Below are positions 1 to 6,289 of a stretch of 9,513 nucleotides of DNA, piece by piece. This DNA comes from Burkholderiales bacterium RIFCSPHIGHO2_12_FULL_61_11 (lineage in GTDB: Bacteria > Pseudomonadota > Gammaproteobacteria > Burkholderiales > Burkholderiaceae_C). The stretch lies in the NCBI GenBank assembly GCA_001770785.1, contig MERZ01000055.1, forward strand, positions 1-9,513, given 5' to 3'. The position numbers and the translations under genes are program-made. Every line of letters starts with the position of its first letter. Position 1 is the first letter of the stretch. The notes below the pieces were generated by a model that was not told the DNA's origin, did not search any database, and saw only the letters and a program-made list of their open reading frames with translations.

Positions 1-570
1 TCTGGCAGCAATCGCGACGATGTCCACCGGGATCATGATGGCGGCATAGCGGTTAAAGCCAATTTTGAAGAAGTCAGCCGAGACAATGTTGACGAGGTTG
101 GAAACCACCAGCGGCAAGCTGGCGGTGTCGGCTATAAACCCTGCCGCCATGACATAAGCCAGTGTGGCTGCCGGGCTGAACCCGAGCGCCAGCAGCATCG
201 CCATCACGATGGGGGTCAGGATCAGTGCCGCGCCATCATTGGCGAAAAGCGCAGCCACGGCGGCGCCCAGTAACACGATGAGCGCAAACAGCAGGCGTCC
301 GCGCCCACCGCCCCAGCGCGCGACGTGCAGCGCGGCCCATTCGAAAAAACCGGCTTCATCCAGCAGCAAACTGATGATGATGACGGCAATAAAGGTGGCC
401 GTGGCATTCCAGACGATGTGCCAGACCACGGGAATGTCGCCGGGATGCACCACGCCCAGCAGCAGCGCCAGCCCGGCACCGAGCATGGCGCTCCAGCCTA
501 TGCCCAGGCCTCGCGGTTGCCAGATCACCAGGACCAGGGTGAAGACAAAAATCAGAGCGGCAGCGAGCAT
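1..570 (-). CDS. arsB: Arsenite efflux pump ArsB, N-terminal 190 codons (runs off left edge)
   Basis: Inner-membrane arsenite (and antimonite) exporter. It acts alone as a proton-driven antiporter or with an ArsA ATPase. The reading frame is open from ATG at 568-570 to base 1. The product starts [19 protein letters not shown] and has several hydrophobic spans. It carries the ArsB-type blocks [12 protein letters not shown] (residues 109-120) and [20 protein letters not shown] (145-164), which match my memory of the E. coli R773/chromosomal ArsB family very closely. The family is about 430 residues long, so roughly the last 240 lie outside the window. The gene diverges from pstS. Upstream of the ATG there is only a weak purine-rich AAGAAAG as ribosome binding site. 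No arsR or arsC is visible; they may lie further left. Family assignment is firm; regulation is not shown. Confidence 0.95.
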   Translation of the reverse strand, partial: MLAAALIFVFTLVLVIWQPRGLGIGWSAMLGAGLALLLGVVHPGDIPVVWHIVWNATATFIAVIIISLLLDEAGFFEWAALHVARWGGGRGRLLFALIVLLGAAVAALFANDGAALILTPIVMAMLLALGFSPAATLAYVMAAGFIADTASLPLVVSNLVNIVSADFFKIGFNRYAAIMIPVDIVAIAAR

Positions 571-592
571 GTCGGTTCTTTCTTTGGGCTAA

Positions 593-598
593 TTTATA
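593..598 (-). promoter_or_regulatory. Possible -10 element for arsB
   Basis: On the minus strand TATAAA lies about 23 bases upstream of the arsB ATG, which would give a very short leader. No convincing -35 hexamer lies 16-19 bases further upstream, so this is only a weak candidate. An alternative leftward promoter could overlap the A/T-rich dyad at 730-780. Confidence 0.25.
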
Positions 599-611
599 TC
601 TGCAGTGCAGT

Positions 612-671
612 GCTATTAGTAAAATAGCCATGCATGCCCGTCATATATGGGCTACAAGCTGATAGCTTTTG
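612..671 (-). repeat. Probable dispersed comamonad-type intergenic repeat with internal hairpins
   Basis: Read on the minus strand this stretch starts CAAAAGCTATCAGCTTG and ends in GGCTATTTTACTAATAGC. It contains a GCTATT/AATAGC inverted repeat (612-617 with 623-628, 5-base loop) and a GCCC/GGGC inverted repeat (636-639 with 649-652). The CAAAAGCTATCA opening and GGCTATTTT ending resemble short intergenic repeats I recall as abundant in Comamonadaceae genomes. Only this copy is clear here, so calling it a repeat is inference from memory. Confidence 0.4.
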
Positions 672-703
672 AACCTGTCAGCAACATGATGGGCTGCCTG
701 CAC

Positions 704-728
704 GCTGACCAGCGTTAAGGTGGTCGGC
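704..728. other. Short imperfect hairpin
   Basis: GCTGACC (704-710) pairs with GGTCGGC (722-728) with one G-T wobble, around an 11-base spacer. It lies just beside the larger dyad at 730-780. No T-tract follows on either strand, so it does not look like an intrinsic terminator. It may be part of a regulatory site or chance. Confidence 0.25.
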
Positions 729-729
729 T

Positions 730-780
730 AGATTGATTCCATTATTCAACTTTAATTGAATAATCAAATTAAATCAATCT
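730..780. promoter_or_regulatory. Nested A/T-rich dyad, candidate operator between arsB and pst
   Basis: Two perfect 9-bp inverted repeats are nested. The outer pair is AGATTGATT (730-738) with AATCAATCT (772-780). The inner pair is ATTATTCAA (741-749) with TTGAATAAT (756-764), separated by 6 bases. The A/T-rich TTCAA/TTGAA half-sites resemble operators of the ArsR/SmtB metalloregulator family, which would suit the neighbouring arsB. On the minus strand TTGATT followed after 17 bases by TAAAGT lies within the dyad and could be a leftward promoter. The dyad is about 170 bp from the arsB start and 36 bp from the first Pho repeat, so the regulated gene is uncertain. Confidence 0.55.
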
Positions 781-815
781 TCGCTCGCTCGGACGATTCG
801 TCAAACCATCACGGT

Positions 816-855
816 CTGTCACGAATTCGTCATGTTTTCGTCATACCTTTGTCAC
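816..855 (+). promoter_or_regulatory. Tandem Pho box array (four 7-bp repeats, 11-bp period)
   Basis: CTGTCAC (816-822), TCGTCAT (827-833), TCGTCAT (838-844) and TTGTCAC (849-855) are in perfect 11-bp register, separated by 4-bp spacers. This matches the known PhoB site, where two CTGTCAT-like direct repeats one helical turn apart bind one PhoB dimer. Four repeats would accommodate two dimers. The candidate -10 GAAACT (866-871) starts 11 bp after the last repeat, so the array would replace the -35 element as in PhoB-activated promoters. It is expected to respond to PhoB~P made by the phoB/phoR genes in this same cluster. Confidence 0.85.
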
Positions 856-865
856 CTTCCGCCTC

Positions 866-871
866 GAAACT
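866..871 (+). promoter_or_regulatory. Candidate -10 of the distal PhoB-dependent promoter
   Basis: GAAACT begins 11 bp after the last Pho repeat, the same position that TAAACT occupies relative to the second Pho box downstream. Its match to TATAAT is poor, as is common for activator-dependent promoters. A transcript from here would include the small ORF at 908-1030. Confidence 0.4.
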
Positions 872-907
872 AGCGCCGGTCCGGATGAGTTGCAAGGAGA
901 TAGCCGA

Positions 908-1030
908 ATGAAATTGCTTTTGACACGCAGATCATTGCCATCAGTCGGCTGGATTTTTGTCACTGTTTTGTCACATGAACGCCATAAACTTGGCTCAAGT
1001 TTTTTAACTTCCCGAAAGGAAATCTCATGA
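908..1030 (+). CDS. Small ORF (40 aa), putative leader peptide coupled to pstS
   Basis: Not recognised. The ATG at 908 is preceded by a near-ideal ribosome binding site, AAGGAG at 894-899, 8 bases away. This is better than the sites of most genes in the cluster. The 40-residue product starts MKLLLTRRSLPSVGWIFVTV, a basic N-terminus followed by a short hydrophobic stretch that resembles a truncated signal peptide. The rest is polar and basic. Its TGA (1028-1030) overlaps the pstS ATG (1027-1029) as ATGA, the typical arrangement for translational coupling. The second Pho box and its -10 lie inside this ORF, so only transcripts from the distal promoter can encode it. It could be a regulatory leader peptide, the remnant of a duplicated pstS start, or a chance ORF. 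An open frame of this length is not rare by itself; the ribosome binding site and exact overlap are the arguments for it. Confidence 0.45.
   Translation: MKLLLTRRSLPSVGWIFVTVLSHERHKLGSSFLTSRKEIS
957..974 (+). promoter_or_regulatory. Second (proximal) Pho box for pstS
   Basis: TTGTCAC (957-963) and TTGTCAC (968-974) are identical repeats 11 bp apart. A weaker third match, ACGCCAT, is in phase at 979-985. The candidate -10 TAAACT follows at 985-990. The site is inside the 908-1030 small ORF and 52 bp from the pstS start codon, so it probably drives a shorter pstS transcript. Confidence 0.8.
985..990 (+). promoter_or_regulatory. Candidate -10 of the proximal PhoB-dependent pstS promoter
   Basis: TAAACT matches four of six TATAAT positions and starts 11 bp after the proximal Pho box. 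The leader to the pstS ATG would be about 30 bases. It contains the pstS ribosome binding site AAAGGAAA (1015-1022), whose AGGA core lies 6 bases before ATG. Confidence 0.5.
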
Positions 1031-2028
1031 AATCTTTCCCGATCAACTCTTTGCTTGCCATCTCTGCGCTGGCCTTTCTTGGCGCCATGCCCTCGGTTGG
1101 TGTTGCACAGGTGGTCAAGATTGACGGCTCCAGCACGGTCTATCCAGTGACTGAAGCGGTTGCTGAAGAATTCCAGAAGGCCAACAAAGGCCTGAAAGTT
1201 ACCGTGGGTGTTTCCGGAACCGGAGGTGGTTTCAAGAAATTTTGCCGCGGCGAAACTGATATTTCCGACGCTTCACGCCCAATTTCAGTCTCCGAAATGG
1301 AAGCCTGCAAAAAAACCGGGGTGGAGTACTTCGAACTGCCTATCGCCTTTGATGCGCTGACGGTGGTGATCAATCCCAAGAACACGTGGCTCAAACAAGC
1401 TACGGTGGCCGAGCTGAAAAAAATGTGGGAACCTGCGGCGCAGGGAACGGTCATGCGCTGGAATCAGGTCAATCCGGCATGGCCTGATCAGCCGATGAAG
1501 TTGTTCGGTGCAGGCTCTGACTCCGGAACCTTCGACTACTTCACCGAAGCCATCGTCGGAAAATCCAAGTCCAGTCGCGGCGATTTCACGGCCTCTGAAG
1601 ATGACAATGTACTGGTGCAAGGCGTCGCTGGCGACGTCAATGCCATCGGCTATTTTGGTTATGCGTATTACGCAGAAAACACCAACAAGCTCAAAGCCTT
1701 GCCCATCGCCGAGAAGGAAGGCAAGCCGGCAGTATCGCCCAGCGCTGAAACCGTGATCGCGGGCACCTACCAGCCGCTGGCCCGTCCGATCTTCATCTAC
1801 GTCAACGCCAAATCCCTGGCCAAGACCGAAGTGAAGAAGTTTGTTGACTTCTACATGAGCCAGGGTGCCAAGCTGGCCAAGGAAGTGAAGTACGTTCCGT
1901 TACCGGCCAGCGTTTACGCCGCGAACGTCAAACATCTTTCCCAAGGCAGGAAGGGTAGCGTCTTCGGTGGCAAGAACGAAGTGGGTATCAGCATCGAAGA
2001 ACTGGCCAAGCGTGAAGCCAGGCTGTAA
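1027..2028 (+). CDS. pstS: Periplasmic phosphate-binding protein PstS
   Basis: High-affinity inorganic phosphate receptor of the PstSCAB ABC importer. The 333-residue product has a signal peptide (about residues 1-28, with a hydrophobic core LLAISALAFLGA and likely cleavage after GVAQ). It then shows typical phosphate-binding loops: DGSSTVYP (33-40), GVSGTGGGFKKF (61-72), ISDASRPI (79-86) and GAGSDSGTFDYF (161-172). This is the PstS branch with C-terminal LPASVY near residue 292, related to the SphX/PBP-like group rather than E. coli PstS. The ATG at 1027 has AAAGGAAA before it and yields the signal peptide directly. It is first in the operon, overlapped by the stop of a small upstream ORF and followed by a terminator-like hairpin before pstC. 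Two upstream Pho boxes predict induction under phosphate starvation. Confidence 0.97.
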   Translation: MKSFPINSLLAISALAFLGAMPSVGVAQVVKIDGSSTVYPVTEAVAEEFQKANKGLKVTVGVSGTGGGFKKFCRGETDISDASRPISVSEMEACKKTGVEYFELPIAFDALTVVINPKNTWLKQATVAELKKMWEPAAQGTVMRWNQVNPAWPDQPMKLFGAGSDSGTFDYFTEAIVGKSKSSRGDFTASEDDNVLVQGVAGDVNAIGYFGYAYYAENTNKLKALPIAEKEGKPAVSPSAETVIAGTYQPLARPIFIYVNAKSLAKTEVKKFVDFYMSQGAKLAKEVKYVPLPASVYAANVKHLSQGRKGSVFGGKNEVGISIEELAKREARL

Positions 2029-2057
2029 GCTGATTCAATTGCTGGCTTGAACTGGAT

Positions 2058-2096
2058 CTGCCTGCACCTTCGGGGAAGTGTGCAGGCAGTTTTTTT
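2058..2096 (+). terminator. Intrinsic terminator/attenuator between pstS and pstC
   Basis: CTGCCTGCAC (2058-2067) pairs perfectly with GTGCAGGCAG (2080-2089). CTTC/GAAG (2068-2071 with 2075-2078) extends the stem past a single bulged T. Seven T residues follow (2090-2096). This is a textbook Rho-independent terminator placed inside an operon, 29 bases before the pstC start. Partial readthrough would make pstS mRNA more abundant than pstCAB, as expected when many binding-protein copies serve one transporter. It may also stabilise the 3' end of the pstS message. Confidence 0.9.
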
Positions 2097-2125
2097 ATCT
2101 GCCCCCTACAAAAACGAAACTTACA

Positions 2126-3091
2126 ATGAGTGCCTCCACAACTTCGGGTCGCATTGTGATTGCTGAACGACTGACAGGTGCGGCTCGCCTTGCTGAACTG
2201 GCCAAAATCAAGGTCGCGCGCAAACGTAAAGACCGCATGATTGAGTTTGTGCTGCTCCTGGCGGCCTGTGTTTCGGTTTTCACAACGCTGGCCATCGTTT
2301 ACATCCTGCTTAAAGAGTCGCTGGTGTTTTTCAGCGATGTTCCGGTCTGGAGCTTTCTGACGGACACCCAGTGGACCCCGTTATTTGACGATGCACACTT
2401 CGGCATCGCCGTGCTGCTGTCGGGTACGCTATCGAGCTCGCTGGTGGCCCTGTTCATTGCGATACCGCTGGGGACAATCATCGCGATCTACCTGTCCGAG
2501 TTTGCCAACCACCGTCTGCGTGAGGTGCTAAAACCCGTGTTGGAACTCTTGTCCGGGGTGCCAACCATCATTTACGGCTTTTTTGCCTTGCTGGTGATTA
2601 CGCCCCTGTTGCAAGAAATCTATCCCGGCTTGCCCACATTCAACATTTTGTCGGCGGGCCTTGTGATGGGCATCATGATCATTCCCTATGTGTCATCTTT
2701 GTCCGAAGACGCAATGCGCGCTGTTCCCATGAGTTTGCGCGAGGGCTCCTATGCCATGGGTGCCACGCGATTTCAGACCGCCACCCGGGTCGTGGTTCCC
2801 GCGGCATTTTCGGGCATTGCCTCAGCCTATATTCTGGGGATTTCGCGTGCGGTGGGCGAGACCATGATTCTTGCAGTGGCTGCCGGTATGCAGCCGAACC
2901 TGACGCTCAATCCCCTGGAGCCTGCGGCCACCATCACGTCTTTCATCGTGCAAGTGGCCCTGGGTGATTTGCCGCACGGCAGCGTGGGTTACCAGACTAT
3001 TTTTGCGGCGGGTTTGACGCTGCTGTTGATCACGCTGATGTTCAATCTATTGGGACACTGGCTGCGTCGCAAATATCGGGAGGCTTATTGA
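2126..3091 (+). CDS. pstC: Phosphate ABC transporter permease PstC
   Basis: Inner-membrane channel subunit that pairs with PstA. From ATG 2126 the product is 321 residues, the usual PstC size. It has a charged cytoplasmic N-terminus (1-38), a first membrane span near 39-63, then the binding-protein-dependent transport domain from about residue 95. Family marks include LLSGVPTIIYGFFA (141-154) and the EAA loop EGSYAMGATRFQ (206-217), which docks on PstB. It ends in RRKYREAY. An in-frame GTG at 2078 was not used because it lies inside the terminator stem. The chosen ATG has no clear Shine-Dalgarno sequence. It follows the attenuator, and its TGA shares one base with the pstA ATG. Confidence 0.95.
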   Translation: MSASTTSGRIVIAERLTGAARLAELAKIKVARKRKDRMIEFVLLLAACVSVFTTLAIVYILLKESLVFFSDVPVWSFLTDTQWTPLFDDAHFGIAVLLSGTLSSSLVALFIAIPLGTIIAIYLSEFANHRLREVLKPVLELLSGVPTIIYGFFALLVITPLLQEIYPGLPTFNILSAGLVMGIMIIPYVSSLSEDAMRAVPMSLREGSYAMGATRFQTATRVVVPAAFSGIASAYILGISRAVGETMILAVAAGMQPNLTLNPLEPAATITSFIVQVALGDLPHGSVGYQTIFAAGLTLLLITLMFNLLGHWLRRKYREAY

Positions 3092-4020
3092 TGAGTCGCA
3101 AGACAGACCGCTCGAAAGAGCTGCGTGCCATTATCAAGTCACACAAGCGATGGGATGTCATCTTCGGTTTGGTGGGGCTGGGCGCCATCGCCCTGGCGAT
3201 CCTGACTCTGGTCGCGCTATTTGCGCAAATGGTGATTGACGGGTTTCCGCGAATTTCAGTCGAGTTTTTTGCCAACTTTCCATCTCGCAGGGCTGGGCAG
3301 GCCGGTATTCTTTCGGCGTGGGTGGGTTCATTTTTTGTCATGATCGTCACCGCCCTGTTTGCGATACCCGTGGGTATTGCAAGCGCCATCTACCTCGAAG
3401 AATATGCCCGTAAAAACTGGTTCACCGATGTGATCGAGATCAACATCAGCAACCTGGCCGGTGTTCCTTCCATCGTGTATGGACTTCTGGCGCTCGGGCT
3501 GTTTGTTTATACCTTCGGCTTTGGTCAAAGTATTTTGTCGGCGGGGTTGACCCTGGCGCTGCTGATTTTGCCGATTGTGATCGTCACGACGCGCGAAGCG
3601 CTTAGAGCCATTCCTCAAACCGTGCGTGAAGGTGCTTATGCCTGCGGGGCCACCAAATGGCAAGTGGTCAGCGACCATTTGGTACCCTACGGCATGCCGG
3701 GTATCCTGACAGGAGTGATCATTGGCCTCTCCCGGGCTATTGGCGAAACTGCGCCAATCATCACGATTGGTGCGCTGACGTTTATCGCCTTTTTGCCACC
3801 CATGCCGTTTACCGGTGACCCCGCCGCTGGTCTTTTTGACTGGCTGTTCTCGCCGTTTACCGTCATGCCCATCCAGATTTTTAACTGGACTTCCCGGCCT
3901 GATCCGGCTTTCCATGCCAACGCTGCGGCAGCAAGTCTTGTGCTTGTGTTCCTGACCCTGGGGATGAATGGTTTGGCCATCTGGCTGCGTTATCGCCTTC
4001 GAAAAAATATCAAGTGGTAG
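3091..4020 (+). CDS. pstA: Phosphate ABC transporter permease PstA
   Basis: Second channel subunit of the phosphate importer, partner of PstC. From ATG 3091 the product is 309 residues with about six membrane spans, the first near residues 23-48. The PstA-type block NLAGVPSIVYGLLALG (121-136) and the EAA loop EGAYACGATKWQVV (180-193) are clear. SRAIGETAPIITIGAL (214-229) is also typical. GGGAGG (3078-3083), 7 bases upstream, is a strong ribosome binding site for the ATG. A TTG one codon earlier is in frame but is poorer. The start overlaps the pstC stop by one base (TGATG), indicating tight coupling. Confidence 0.95.
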   Translation: MSRKTDRSKELRAIIKSHKRWDVIFGLVGLGAIALAILTLVALFAQMVIDGFPRISVEFFANFPSRRAGQAGILSAWVGSFFVMIVTALFAIPVGIASAIYLEEYARKNWFTDVIEINISNLAGVPSIVYGLLALGLFVYTFGFGQSILSAGLTLALLILPIVIVTTREALRAIPQTVREGAYACGATKWQVVSDHLVPYGMPGILTGVIIGLSRAIGETAPIITIGALTFIAFLPPMPFTGDPAAGLFDWLFSPFTVMPIQIFNWTSRPDPAFHANAAAASLVLVFLTLGMNGLAIWLRYRLRKNIKW

Positions 4021-4044
4021 CCCCTTCAAAAAGCCCAATACATC

Positions 4045-4839
4045 ATGCCATCTACCATTACGCTTCCGGACGATGCCCCTGTGCTGAAGGCGCAGTCCAA
4101 AAATCTCGACTTTTATTACGGCGCCTTCAAGGCATTGACAGGCGTCACCATGCCGATTTACGAAAACAGGGTCACGGCCTTGATTGGGCCCAGCGGCTGC
4201 GGCAAGTCGACCTACCTGCGCTGCTTTAACCGCATGCATGACCTTTATCCGGGTCATCGCTATGATGGCAAGATCGAGCTCTACCCAGACGATGTGGACA
4301 TTCTTGACCATGCAGTGGATCCCATTGAGGTGCGCATGCGTATCTCCATGGTGTTTCAAAAGCCGAATCCATTTCCCAAGTCGATCTTTGAAAACGTGGC
4401 CTACGGCCTGCGCGTGCGGGGCGAAAAGTCCGTGAGTTATCTTGAAGACAAGGTAGAGGCAGCGCTAAGGGCTGCTGCCATCTGGGGTGAGGTCAAAGAC
4501 CGGATGAGCGAGTCGGCCACCAACCTGTCCGGGGGCCAGCAGCAGCGTTTGTGCATTGCCCGATCGCTTGCAACCGACCCGGAGATCATCCTGTTTGACG
4601 AGCCAACTTCGGCGCTTGACCCAATCGCCACGGGAAGCATTGAGGAGCTCATTGGTGAGATCAAGAACAAGGTCACTATCTTGATAGTGACACACAACAT
4701 GCAGCAGGCGGCCCGCGTGTCGGACTACGTGGCCTATATGTATTTGGGTGAAATGGTGGAATACGGCGTCACCAAGGACATCTTCATGAAACCGAAGCGC
4801 CAGGAAACCGAAGACTACATTACTGGCCGTTTTGGCTGA
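4045..4839 (+). CDS. pstB: Phosphate ABC transporter ATP-binding protein PstB
   Basis: ATPase that powers PstC/PstA and contributes to Pho signalling through PhoU. The 264-residue product has every ABC motif: Walker [10 protein letters not shown] (48-56), Q-loop VFQKPNPFP (103-111), signature LSGGQQQR (161-168), Walker B IILFDEP (181-187), D-loop SALD (189-192) and switch His in VTHN (H217). The PstB-specific NRMHDLYPG (62-70) and C-terminal [11 protein letters not shown] confirm phosphate rather than another substrate. Length is normal. It starts 24 bases after pstA, without a clear ribosome binding site. Confidence 0.97.
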   Translation: MPSTITLPDDAPVLKAQSKNLDFYYGAFKALTGVTMPIYENRVTALIGPSGCGKSTYLRCFNRMHDLYPGHRYDGKIELYPDDVDILDHAVDPIEVRMRISMVFQKPNPFPKSIFENVAYGLRVRGEKSVSYLEDKVEAALRAAAIWGEVKDRMSESATNLSGGQQQRLCIARSLATDPEIILFDEPTSALDPIATGSIEELIGEIKNKVTILIVTHNMQQAARVSDYVAYMYLGEMVEYGVTKDIFMKPKRQETEDYITGRFG

Positions 4840-4851
4840 AGCGAGAAAATC

Positions 4852-5553
4852 ATGCTTGATAAACATTTGTCTACCCAGTTCGACAGCGAACTCAACGGCG
4901 TTTCAACCCGCGTCATGGAAATGGGCGGCCTGGTTGAATCCCAGATCCGCCTGGCCATCCATTCGCTGTCCCAATTCAGCATCGAGAGCGCCAGACAGGT
5001 GATCGAAACCGACGCGCAAGTCAATGCCATGGAAATCGACATTGACCGCGAATTGTCTTCCATCATCGCCCGCCGCCAGCCCACCGCCCGTGATCTGCGC
5101 CTGTTGATCGCCATTTCAAAAACCACCGCCAACCTTGAACGGGTGGGTGATGAAGCCGTTAAAATCGCGCGCATGGTCAGGTCGATCATCGAAAGCGACT
5201 CAGCCCGTGCCTTGCCGTCTTCAGAGCTTAGTATTGCCGCGGAACTCGCTTCTGGCTTGCTGCGCAAGGCGCTGGATGCGTTCGCCCGGCTGGACACCGC
5301 CGCAGCGGTATCCATCCTTAAAGAAGACGATCAGATTGACAAGGAATTTGACGGTTTTGTACGCAAGCTCATTACCTACATGATGGAAGATCCGCGCACG
5401 ATCTCCGCCAGCCTGGACCTGTTGTTTGTGGCCAAAGCCATCGAGCGGGTGGGCGACCATGCCAAGAACATTGCCGAGTTCATCATCTACATCGTCAAGG
5501 GTGCGGATGTCAGGCACACGACCATGGAGCAGGTTGAGTTTGTAGTGAAGTAA
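4852..5553 (+). CDS. phoU: Phosphate signalling regulator PhoU
   Basis: Cytoplasmic helical protein that restrains PhoR kinase output and Pst uptake when phosphate is plentiful. The 233-residue product consists of two PhoU three-helix repeats. Each carries the metal-binding type motif: NLERVGDEAVKIA (94-106) and AIERVGDHAKNIAE (196-209). Length is typical. It lies 12 bases after pstB with only a weak GAG-type ribosome binding site, so it is in the same operon, and 18 bases before phoB. Loss of phoU usually gives constitutive Pho expression in enterobacteria. The same role is inferred here. Confidence 0.96.
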   Translation: MLDKHLSTQFDSELNGVSTRVMEMGGLVESQIRLAIHSLSQFSIESARQVIETDAQVNAMEIDIDRELSSIIARRQPTARDLRLLIAISKTTANLERVGDEAVKIARMVRSIIESDSARALPSSELSIAAELASGLLRKALDAFARLDTAAAVSILKEDDQIDKEFDGFVRKLITYMMEDPRTISASLDLLFVAKAIERVGDHAKNIAEFIIYIVKGADVRHTTMEQVEFVVK

Positions 5554-5571
5554 CGGCCCGATTAGACCCAG

Positions 5572-6261
5572 ATGAAACATTTGCCACGGGTATTGATTGT
5601 TGAAGATGAACCGGCCATTGCCGAGCTCATTGCGATCAACTTGAGGCATGGCGGATTTGTTCCTGTGCTGGCCGAGGAGGGTGTCGCGGCTCAGCGCGAG
5701 CTCGATGCCGTGCTGCCGGATGTCATTTTGCTGGACTGGATGCTGCCCGGGCAAAGCGGCCTTGCGCTGGCACGCCAATGGCGCAAGCAGGCACGTACCA
5801 AGAGCATTCCCATTTTGATGCTGACGGCCCGCGGTGACGAGCCAGACAAGGTGGCTGGGCTGGATGCTGGCGCCGACGACTACATTACCAAACCTTTTTC
5901 CACGCAGGAGCTGCTGGCACGCATTCGTGCGGTGCTGCGTCGACGCGCACCCGAGTCAGTCAAAGACAGCGTGACTGTCGGTGCCCTGGCGCTGGATGCG
6001 GCAACGCACCGTATTTCGCACCAGGACCAGGAGCTCAAGCTGGGCCCAACGGAGTTCAAGCTGCTTCATTACCTGATGAAGCATGCCGAACGTGTTCATA
6101 GCCGCAGCACCTTGCTGGACAAGGTGTGGGGCGACCATGTGTTCATTGAAGAGCGCACCGTTGATGTGCATATCAAACGCCTGCGGGAGGCCCTGGGTGC
6201 TGCCGGTTCCATGGTGGAAACCGTTCGTGGCGCGGGCTACCGTATCACGGCCCAAGTGTGA
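5572..6261 (+). CDS. phoB: Phosphate regulon response regulator PhoB
   Basis: OmpR/PhoB-class transcription activator of phosphate-starvation genes. The 229-residue protein has a receiver domain (about 5-121) with acidic pocket E11-D12, phospho-acceptor D55 in LLDWMLPG, switch T85 in MLTAR and K107 in TKPFS. A winged-helix domain follows (about 130-228) with GPTEFKLLHYL (158-168), RTVDVHIKRLREAL (195-208) and the terminal GAGYRI. These match E. coli PhoB closely. It is expected to bind the Pho boxes upstream of pstS, giving positive feedback because phoB itself lies in the pst cluster. No Pho box lies in the 18 bases before it. The ribosome binding site is weak, suggesting readthrough expression. 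Confidence 0.96.
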   Translation: MKHLPRVLIVEDEPAIAELIAINLRHGGFVPVLAEEGVAAQRELDAVLPDVILLDWMLPGQSGLALARQWRKQARTKSIPILMLTARGDEPDKVAGLDAGADDYITKPFSTQELLARIRAVLRRRAPESVKDSVTVGALALDAATHRISHQDQELKLGPTEFKLLHYLMKHAERVHSRSTLLDKVWGDHVFIEERTVDVHIKRLREALGAAGSMVETVRGAGYRITAQV

Positions 6262-6289
6262 AAATTGCTGCTGTGGCACATCTTGAGCC

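Noticed and set aside
164..631. Several overlapping short frames on both strands near the left edge
   Set aside because: They are out-of-frame shadows of arsB, whose frame is open to the window edge with clear family motifs.
798..812. Extra Pho-like heptamers TCGTCAA and CCATCAC before the main array
   Set aside because: They are not in the 11-bp register of the four clear repeats, so they were not counted as PhoB sites.
2078..2125. GTG start at 2078 for pstC
   Set aside because: It lies inside the terminator stem and adds 16 unlikely residues; ATG 2126 gives a normal PstC.
3328..4359. 343-codon minus-strand open frame
   Set aside because: It runs opposite pstA and pstB, both with complete family motifs. 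The product is rich in H, Q and R and has no domain.
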